Of a DNA stretch of 8,482 nt, positions 1-4,401 are shown one piece after another (the stretch's first letter is position 1; every line of letters begins with the position of its first letter). The DNA lies in the NCBI GenBank assembly GCA_041484845.1, contig JBGPIK010000304.1, positions 1-8,482 on the forward strand, written 5' to 3'. The DNA comes from JBGPIK01 sp041484845. GTDB lineage: Bacteria; Desulfobacterota; Binatia; UBA9968. The notes beneath the pieces are model-generated. The model had not been told where the DNA came from and made no database searches. It was given only the letters and a program-made list of their open reading frames with translations. Made by a program: the position numbers and the translations under genes.

Positions 1-102
1 CACGGTTCCGTTGACCGTGACACGGCCCGCCACAATCCATCGCTCCGCCTCGCGCCGCGATGCCAGACCGGCGCGCGCAAGAATTTTCTGTAAACGTTCC
101 AT
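1..102 (-). CDS. rluB: RluB/RsuA-family rRNA pseudouridine synthase, N-terminal fragment (cut by window edge)
   Basis: Only the first 34 codons are present, from an ATG at 102; the reading frame stays open to base 1. The peptide contains KILARAGLASRREAERWI followed by GRVTVNG, the typical S4 RNA-binding domain that begins RluB, RluE, RluF and RsuA enzymes. These isomerise a uridine to pseudouridine in rRNA, in the cytoplasm; the S4 domain grips the RNA, and the catalytic domain with its aspartate lies outside the window. The start lies 15 nt after the scpB stop and has no clear Shine-Dalgarno sequence, so translation probably depends on ribosomes arriving from scpB. Position after scpA-scpB favours RluB, as this neighbourhood is common in bacteria, but RluE/RluF/RsuA-type members cannot be excluded from 34 residues. 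Confidence 0.85.
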   Translation of the reverse strand, partial: MERLQKILARAGLASRREAERWIVAGRVTVNGTV

Positions 103-117
103 TGGAGGATAAGCGGC

Positions 118-690
118 TCATTCTTCCGAGCGCTCAACGGGAATCTCCTCGCCGGCTGTTTCCGGCAGCGTGACGGCCTCCATCTCTTTGAGAGTCGGCA
201 AATGGGTCAAATCTTTGAGATTAAACAACTGCAAAAACTCCGCCGTCGTACCGTACAGGAACGGACGCCCGGGCACATCCTTGCGCGCTACGGCGCGAAT
301 CAAATTGCGCTCCAGCAGCGTATTGACGACCCCGTCGACGTCCACGCCGCGGATCGCTTCTATCTCTGCTTTGGTGATCGGCTGGCGATAGGCAATGATC
401 GCTAATGTTTCCAAGGTCGCCCGGCTCATCCGGGCGGGCCGGCCGCCGAGCAACTTCTTAATCCAATCCGCGTTCGCCGCCGCGGTGCGCAGCTGATAGC
501 CGCCGGCCACTTCGACCACGCGCACGCCGCGCCGGTTGTTTTCGCAATCCGTTTGCAGTTCGTTCAGCGCGGCGACAATGTCGTCCCTATCGGCGCCGTC
601 GAGCACCTCGCTCAAACGGTGCAGCGTCACCGGAACGTCGGCGACGAATAAAAGACTTTCAACAATGGATTTCAAATCGTCACGTTCCAT
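118..690 (-). CDS. scpB: Segregation and condensation protein B
   Basis: ScpB is the small winged-helix (kite) subunit that dimerises and binds the ScpA kleisin, completing the SMC-ScpA-ScpB condensin that compacts and separates daughter chromosomes. The 190-residue product has the two tandem winged-helix domains expected: the first around residues 1-80 (ESLLFVADVPVTLHRLSEVL), the second around 88-160, with the family signature SRATLETLAIIAYRQPIT followed by the EAIRGV and GRPFLYGTT segments. The tail (about 170-190) is acidic and probably disordered. The frame is open upstream to 882, but the ATG at 690 is chosen because family homology begins exactly there and a GAGGA ribosome site lies 8 nt before it. 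The gene overlaps the end of scpA by 11 nt, suggesting coupled translation of the two partners. Confidence 0.96.
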   Translation of the reverse strand: MERDDLKSIVESLLFVADVPVTLHRLSEVLDGADRDDIVAALNELQTDCENNRRGVRVVEVAGGYQLRTAAANADWIKKLLGGRPARMSRATLETLAIIAYRQPITKAEIEAIRGVDVDGVVNTLLERNLIRAVARKDVPGRPFLYGTTAEFLQLFNLKDLTHLPTLKEMEAVTLPETAGEEIPVERSEE

Positions 691-1447
691 GCGGCTTTTC
701 CTCGACCTCTTGCGCGGCCATGGCTTCGGCCGCTTGTTCCAGGACCGCGGCCTGAATGACGATGGGCCCGCCCAACTCCTCTTGAACGATTCTGATGGCG
801 CGAACCTTGACGAGTTCCAGCATCGCAAGAAAAGTAACAATGATTTCCATGCGCGTTTTAACTTCGCTAAACAGCGCCTCAAACAGCACTTGCCCCTGGG
901 CGCGCACCGTGTCGAGCACCAGCGTCATCTTCTCTCGAACCGTGATCGTATCGAGGGTAACCTCGTGGACGTTGTCTTTCGGAACCCGGTCCAGGACGCG
1001 GCGCAAGGCCGTCAGCAATTCAAACACGGATACTTCTCGGAAACCCGGAAGCGCCATCTGCTCCAAGGGCGCGCCGGAACGAACGAACACATCGCGCGTG
1101 AGGATTTCGCGTTGCTCGAGCTGCACGGCCGCATCTTTGAAGCGCTGGTACTCGAGCAGCCGGCGCGCCAGCTCCTCGCGCGGATCGGCGCCCTCTTCGT
1201 CTTCTTCGACATCTTCACTTGCGGGAAGGAGCATGCGCGATTTGATGTGGATCAGCGTCGCCGCCATGACGAGAAATTCCCCCGCGACATCAAGACTCAC
1301 CTCCTGCATCACCTCCACGGTTGCCAGGTACTGTTCGGTGATCGTGGCAATGGGAATATCGGTAATGCTGACCTCGTTTTTTTTGATCAAATGGAGGAGC
1401 AAATCCAGCGGACCTTCGAATACTTCGAGTTGTACTCTTGTGCTCAC
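680..1447 (-). CDS. scpA: Segregation and condensation protein A (kleisin)
   Basis: ScpA is the kleisin that bridges the heads of the SMC dimer and recruits ScpB. The 255-residue product opens with VQLEVFEGPLDLLLHLIKKN, the hallmark ScpA N-terminus, followed by the helical SMC-neck-binding domain (about 6-75, including AGEFLVMAATLIHIKSRMLLP). Next come an acidic linker (about 77-90), a central helical region that would contact the ScpB dimer, and a C-terminal winged helix (about 190-240, including TFLAMLELVKVRAIRI) that binds the other SMC head. The start is GTG at 1447, inside the TGA stop of trpS as GTGA; no strong ribosome site precedes it, so reinitiation by ribosomes finishing trpS is likely. 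Length is normal for the family. No smc gene is in the window. Confidence 0.96.
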   Translation of the reverse strand: MSTRVQLEVFEGPLDLLLHLIKKNEVSITDIPIATITEQYLATVEVMQEVSLDVAGEFLVMAATLIHIKSRMLLPASEDVEEDEEGADPREELARRLLEYQRFKDAAVQLEQREILTRDVFVRSGAPLEQMALPGFREVSVFELLTALRRVLDRVPKDNVHEVTLDTITVREKMTLVLDTVRAQGQVLFEALFSEVKTRMEIIVTFLAMLELVKVRAIRIVQEELGGPIVIQAAVLEQAAEAMAAQEVEEKPHGT

Positions 1448-2421
1448 AGTCCCAGCGTCTCTCGCACTTCAGCCATGGTTTCAGCGGCTTTCTGCTGCGC
1501 GACCCGATTGCCCGCAACTAGCACCGCTTCGACTTCGCCCGGCTTGTTCTCCAAGGCCGCGCGTTTTTCCTGGATCGGCGCAAGCTCCTCGACCACATGC
1601 TTGATCATGACCCTCTTGCATTCGAGACAGCCGATGCCGGCGCTGCGGCAGCCCTTCGATACATAGTCGATTTCATCCGGCGTGCAGTAAATTTTGTGGA
1701 GCTGAAACGCCGGGCATTTTTCCGGCTCGCCCGGATCGGTCCGTCGCACCCGCGCCGGATCGGTCATCATACGGCTTAATTTTTGATCGACTTCCTTCGG
1801 CGTATCCGAGAGAAAGACGGCATTATTGTAGCTTTTGCTCATCTTGCGACCGTCCAATCCTGGCAATTTCTGCGTTTCGGTTAAAAGCACTTCAGGTTCC
1901 GGAAAAATCGGCCGGTAAGTCTGATTAAAGCGCCGCACAATTTCTCGCGTCAGCTCCACGTGCGGAGCCTGGTCCACACCCACGGGAACCTTGTTGGCCT
2001 TGTAAATCGTAATGTCCGCGGCCTGCAGCACCGGGTAACCCAGAAAGCCAAAAGTCGAGAGATCTTTGCCGACGAGCTCTTTGATCTGCTCTTTATAAGT
2101 CGGATTGCGCTCGAGCCACGGCACCGGGGTGATCATCGAGAAAAGCAAAAACAGTTCCGCGTGCTCCTTGATGCGAGATTGACGGAAAATAACCGAGCGC
2201 GCCGGGTCGAGCCCCACGGCCAGCCAATCCATCACCATTTCCAACGTGCTTTGATTGATCCCTTGCGGCGCAGCGTAATCCGTCGTGAGCGCGTGCCAAT
2301 CGGCAACGAAAAAGTAGCAGCGGTAATGGTCCTGCAGGCGAACCCAGTTCTTCAGCGCGCCATGCAAGTGGCCGAGATGAAGCCGTCCCGTGGGTCTCGC
2401 GCCGCTAACGATTGTCTCCAT
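1444..2421 (-). CDS. trpS: Tryptophanyl-tRNA synthetase with a C-terminal cysteine motif
   Basis: This is a class Ic aminoacyl-tRNA synthetase that charges tRNA-Trp with tryptophan using ATP, in the cytoplasm. The 325-residue protein has the HIGH-type motif HLGH at 15-18 after the SGARPTGRLHL lead, the GVDQAPHVELTREI tRNA/Trp-site segment at 148-161, and KMSKS at 193-197. Its C-terminal anticodon-binding domain carries C236, C258, C265 and C268 (C-x21-C-x6-C-x2-C), plus C246. From memory, Thermotoga maritima TrpRS binds a [4Fe-4S] cluster through C-x22-C-x6-C-x2-C at nearly the same positions, so cluster binding is a reasonable inference here. The start is ATG at 2421, with a weak AGGA (2429-2426) just upstream. 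It leads a tight run into scpA, and a sigma70-like promoter sits directly before it. Confidence 0.97.
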   Translation of the reverse strand: METIVSGARPTGRLHLGHLHGALKNWVRLQDHYRCYFFVADWHALTTDYAAPQGINQSTLEMVMDWLAVGLDPARSVIFRQSRIKEHAELFLLFSMITPVPWLERNPTYKEQIKELVGKDLSTFGFLGYPVLQAADITIYKANKVPVGVDQAPHVELTREIVRRFNQTYRPIFPEPEVLLTETQKLPGLDGRKMSKSYNNAVFLSDTPKEVDQKLSRMMTDPARVRRTDPGEPEKCPAFQLHKIYCTPDEIDYVSKGCRSAGIGCLECKRVMIKHVVEELAPIQEKRAALENKPGEVEAVLVAGNRVAQQKAAETMAEVRETLGL

Positions 2422-2431
2422 ATGATCCTAG

Positions 2432-2460
2432 TTTATAGGCTATTCAGGGTTTCCTGTGAA
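2432..2460 (-). promoter_or_regulatory. Candidate sigma70-type promoter of the trpS-scpA-scpB-rluB run
   Basis: Reading the minus strand, TTCACA (2460-2455; 5 of 6 to TTGACA) is followed by a 17-nt spacer and TATAAA (2437-2432; 5 of 6 to TATAAT). The predicted transcription start falls near 2425, only about 4 nt before the trpS ATG at 2421. The mRNA would then be nearly leaderless and would exclude most of the AGGA at 2429-2426. The match to consensus is good but chance hits are common, and no expression evidence is available. Confidence 0.45.
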
Positions 2461-2467
2461 GAAGGAT

Positions 2468-2498
2468 TCACCACAAAGACCCAAGGCGGCTGAGCCGC
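2468..2498. repeat. Partial ACCAC-AAGAC repeat unit with an attached GC hairpin
   Basis: TTCACCACAAAGACCCAAGG at 2468-2487 resembles the left arm of the larger inverted repeat at 2523-2539 (ACCACTGAGACACGGAG; about 11 of 17 aligned positions agree, in direct orientation). It runs into the perfect palindrome GCGGCT-G-AGCCGC at 2486-2498. On the minus strand the hairpin is preceded, not followed, by a pyrimidine run, so it does not look like a terminator of the upstream gene. Similar phrases recur, by my memory, in environmental bacterial genomes as short interspersed repeats of unknown role. Confidence 0.5.
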
Positions 2499-2522
2499 AA
2501 CCAAAAAGAAGAAACAGATTTT

Positions 2523-2597
2523 ACCACTGAGACACGGAGTTCGCAGAGTTCGGAGTATTTTTTAATCAAGACCTCTTCGCTCTGCGCCCTCCGTGGT
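2523..2597. repeat. Imperfect inverted repeat (REP/MITE-like palindrome)
   Basis: The arms pair as CACGGAG (2533-2539) with CTCCGTG (2589-2595) and CGCAGAG (2542-2548) with CTCTGCG (2580-2586), separated by a symmetric 2x2 internal loop. A further inner stem, CGGAG (2551-2555) with CTTCG (2575-2579) including one G-U pair, leaves an AT-rich loop of about 19 nt. ACCAC at 2523-2527 and GTGGT at 2593-2597 mark the outer ends. The look is that of the ACCACAGAGACACAGAG-type palindromes found scattered in many bacterial genomes; it encodes nothing and would be mobilised, if at all, in trans. Confidence 0.65.
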
Positions 2598-2612
2598 TCG
2601 GCGGGCTCACCA

Positions 2613-2635
2613 CGTCCCGAGCCCGTCGAGGGACG
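2613..2635. repeat. Short palindrome of a second repeat type
   Basis: CGTCCC (2613-2618) and GGGACG (2630-2635) form a perfect 6-bp stem around the 11-nt loop GAGCCCGTCGA. It resembles the frequent interspersed palindrome CGTCCTGAGCCTGTCGAAGG that I recall from many environmental genomes. The last stem pair is changed on both sides (T-A to C-G), which would keep the fold. It is not followed by T residues on the minus strand, so it is unlikely to be a terminator. Function is unknown. Confidence 0.5.
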
Positions 2636-2690
2636 CGCCTCGGCGGTGCAATCTCCGAGTCCTGCTCACACGGAAGCCTGAAGACCCGGT

Positions 2691-3359
2691 TTATAGAAGT
2701 CCAAAATACAAATTCAGCAATAACTCCATCGGCGGCCCGATCACGTGGTCTAAAGTACGCGTCATCAGTAAGACAATCACGATCAGAAAGCCGTACGGCT
2801 CAACCCTTGCCAACATCGACGACTGCGGCTCGGGCAACAGCCCGACCATGACCCTGCCTCCGTCAAGCGGCGGGATCGGAAAGGCATTGAAGACCGCCAA
2901 CACAACGTTGATCAACACTCCGTTTCGCGCCATCAACGAGATGGGCGCAAAAAAATCAAACCATGCCGCGCCCTCTGATCGTGGCGCCGCCGAAGACAAC
3001 GGCAACGTGACTTTCAGGACCAGGATGCATCCTAAGGCCAGCAATAGGTTTGTCATCGGACCGGCTAACGCAACCCAGATCATGTCCCGTTTCGGATTGC
3101 GCAGATTGTGAAAATTCACAGGCACGGGTTTTGCGTAACCGAACAGAAACGGCGACCGAGAAATGATCAGCAACAGCGGAATGAGTATGGTACCGAAAAG
3201 ATCGATGTGCGCGATGGGGTTTAACGTCAATCTTCCCATCCGGGCCGCCGTCGGATCCCCCAATCGATTGGCCACCCAACCATGAGCAACTTCGTGAAAA
3301 ATGATGGCCACCAGAATCGGCAGCGCCCATATGGCGATATCTTGAATCGTTTGTTCCAA
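2691..3359 (-). CDS. M50 (site-2-type) membrane metalloprotease
   Basis: This is a polytopic zinc protease of the site-2 protease family, compact SpoIVFB/COG1994-like type without PDZ or CBS domains, acting within the inner membrane. The 222-residue product has the zinc motif HEVAH at 22-26 inside the first hydrophobic segment, followed by the family signature NRLGDPTAARMGRLTLNP, then HIDLFGT. The third metal ligand, D166, lies in NAFPIPPLDGGRV. About five hydrophobic segments are visible (around 9-29, 53-68, 93-117, 141-162 and 189-205). The substrate is unknown. The start is a TTG at 3359: an in-frame TGA at 3386-3384 blocks longer versions, and a start here puts HExxH at the normal distance from the N-terminus. 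It is separated from xerD by 127 nt, so it may have its own promoter. Confidence 0.93.
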   Translation of the reverse strand: MEQTIQDIAIWALPILVAIIFHEVAHGWVANRLGDPTAARMGRLTLNPIAHIDLFGTILIPLLLIISRSPFLFGYAKPVPVNFHNLRNPKRDMIWVALAGPMTNLLLALGCILVLKVTLPLSSAAPRSEGAAWFDFFAPISLMARNGVLINVVLAVFNAFPIPPLDGGRVMVGLLPEPQSSMLARVEPYGFLIVIVLLMTRTLDHVIGPPMELLLNLYFGLL

Positions 3360-3388
3360 TACCGTCTCATCCGTCAGACAATTTCATA

Positions 3389-3417
3389 TGAATACGGCAA
3401 GCCTGTAGAAAAGACAA
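3389..3417 (-). promoter_or_regulatory. Weak candidate promoter for the M50 protease gene
   Basis: On the minus strand TTGTCT (3417-3412; 4 of 6 to TTGACA) lies 17 nt before TATTCA (3394-3389; 3 of 6 to TATAAT). Transcription would begin near 3382, giving a leader of about 23 nt before the TTG start. The match is poor; position in the gap after xerD is the main support. Confidence 0.2.
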
Positions 3418-3425
3418 GAAGACGG

Positions 3426-3454
3426 AAAAACATCGCGATGACGCGCCGCGGATG
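3426..3454 (-). terminator. Possible weak intrinsic terminator after xerD
   Basis: On the minus strand CATCCGCG (3454-3447) can pair with CGCGATG (3437-3431), leaving one bulged base and a 9-nt loop, and is followed at once by five T residues (3430-3426). It begins 32 nt after the xerD stop. The stem is short (7 pairs with a bulge), so termination would be partial at best. Confidence 0.3.
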
Positions 3455-3486
3455 GTGGCTCTGGGTGTCGCGAATCGATCCATACT

Positions 3487-4401
3487 TTATTTTCTCTTAC
3501 CGTCTTCGCGGGGATGAAAACGGCGATGAACTTCTTTCAGGCGCGCGCCGTTGACGTGCGTGTAGATCTGGGTCGTGGAGATATCCGCGTGTCCCAACAT
3601 CAATTGCACCGAGCGGAGATCGGCGCCGCCCTCGACCAGATGAGTGGCAAAAGAATGGCGCAGCGTGTGCGGCGTCACTTTTTTTTCAATACCCGCGGCC
3701 AAGGCATGGCGGCGAATGAGCTTCCAGAAGCCCTGGCGTGACAACGGTCTACCGGAGCGCGTCGTAAATAGAAATGGACTTGACCTGCCCTTCAATAATT
3801 TCGGCCTTCCTTCCTTCATATAGGTTAGAAGTTTATCCCGCGCCCATTGTCCAAAAGGAACCGCGCGCATCTTAGCGCCCTTGCCCTTTACCGTGAGATA
3901 GTCTCCTTGGAAATCGACCTGTTGGAGCTGTAGCGAAACAAGTTCCGAAACGCGCAGTCCGGTCGCGTACAAAAGCTCGAGCATCGCCTGGTCGCGCAGG
4001 CCCAGAGCATGCGACGGCTGAGGTTGAGCAAGCAATCTGCGCACCTCGTCCGCCGATAACGTGTGCGGCAACCTTCTGCTTGCCGGCACAAGGTGAAACG
4101 CCGGCAGCGGATCGTCGGTGATGAGTCCTTCCGTTTGCAAGAATCGATATAAGCGTCGCAGAGTGACAACGTGACGCGCGATGCTGCGCGCGCTCAACCC
4201 CAGACGCCGGAGTGACGAGACATAGGACCGCAGTTGTAGCGTCTGCACCTGCTCCCACGAAGCAACGCCCTGGCGCGCCAAAAATTCGGCAAGCCGCGAA
4301 AGATCGCGGCTATAGGCTTCGACCGTGTTCTTCGCCAACCCTTTCTCGACGCTGACCATCGCGAGAAAAGAATCAATGTGAGGACTGAGCGTTTCTTTCA
4401 T
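3487..4401 (-). CDS. xerD: Tyrosine site-specific recombinase XerD
   Basis: XerD works with XerC at the dif site to resolve chromosome dimers, activated at the septum by FtsK. The 304-residue protein has the SAM-like N-terminal DNA-binding domain (about 5-90, with KGLAKNTVEAYSRDLSRLAEF) and the C-terminal catalytic domain. All six catalytic positions are present: R150 (ATGLRVSEL), K174 (VKGKGAK), H245 and R248 (PHTLRHSF), H271 (LGHADIS) and nucleophile Y280 (TTQIYTHV). The GADLRSVQLMLGHADISTTQIYTH region and the RLKEVHRRFHPR tail are closer to XerD than XerC. The ATG at 4401 matches the usual XerD N-terminus (MKxxL) and lies 29 nt inside the end of glnD; no clear ribosome site precedes it, suggesting coupled translation. 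An integrase is unlikely given the housekeeping context. Confidence 0.94.
   Translation of the reverse strand: MKETLSPHIDSFLAMVSVEKGLAKNTVEAYSRDLSRLAEFLARQGVASWEQVQTLQLRSYVSSLRRLGLSARSIARHVVTLRRLYRFLQTEGLITDDPLPAFHLVPASRRLPHTLSADEVRRLLAQPQPSHALGLRDQAMLELLYATGLRVSELVSLQLQQVDFQGDYLTVKGKGAKMRAVPFGQWARDKLLTYMKEGRPKLLKGRSSPFLFTTRSGRPLSRQGFWKLIRRHALAAGIEKKVTPHTLRHSFATHLVEGGADLRSVQLMLGHADISTTQIYTHVNGARLKEVHRRFHPREDGKRK

Larger units (their letters stand above)
2422..2690. other. Non-coding repeat-rich intergenic region between the M50 protease gene and trpS
   Basis: This 269-nt stretch has no credible gene: forward-strand open frames crossing it run antisense into the protease gene and lack coding character. 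It holds, from left to right, the trpS promoter candidate, a half-unit of an ACCAC-AGAC type repeat, a 6-bp perfect hairpin, a larger imperfect inverted repeat with two 7-bp stem blocks, and a second short palindrome. No hairpin here is followed on the minus strand by a T-run, so no canonical intrinsic terminator is seen after the protease gene. Confidence 0.7.

Noticed and set aside
691..882. Extension of scpB upstream to a start at 882 (254 residues)
   Set aside because: The extra 64 residues are a low-complexity Arg/Ser/Trp translation of scpA in another frame; ScpB homology begins exactly at the ATG at 690, which has a ribosome site.
536..1666. Long forward-strand open frame of 376 codons across scpB, scpA and trpS
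   Set aside because: It is antisense to genes with clear family signatures, shows no recognisable domain, and is rich in Arg/His/Leu as expected from reverse-reading GC-rich codons. It spans three gene borders, so I take it as a shadow.
2486..2498. GCGGCT-G-AGCCGC hairpin as a terminator of the protease gene
   Set aside because: On the minus strand the pyrimidine-rich run precedes the hairpin and none follows, so the rho-independent layout is absent; it fits better as part of the repeat island.
2592..3111. Forward-strand open frame covering the spacer and part of the protease gene
   Set aside because: It is antisense to an M50 gene with all metal-binding motifs and has no recognisable protein character of its own.
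3487..4401. Tyrosine recombinase as a sign of an integrated mobile element
   Set aside because: It is flanked by housekeeping genes, overlaps glnD, matches XerD through to its C-terminal tail, and has no attachment repeats, tRNA or cargo genes nearby.
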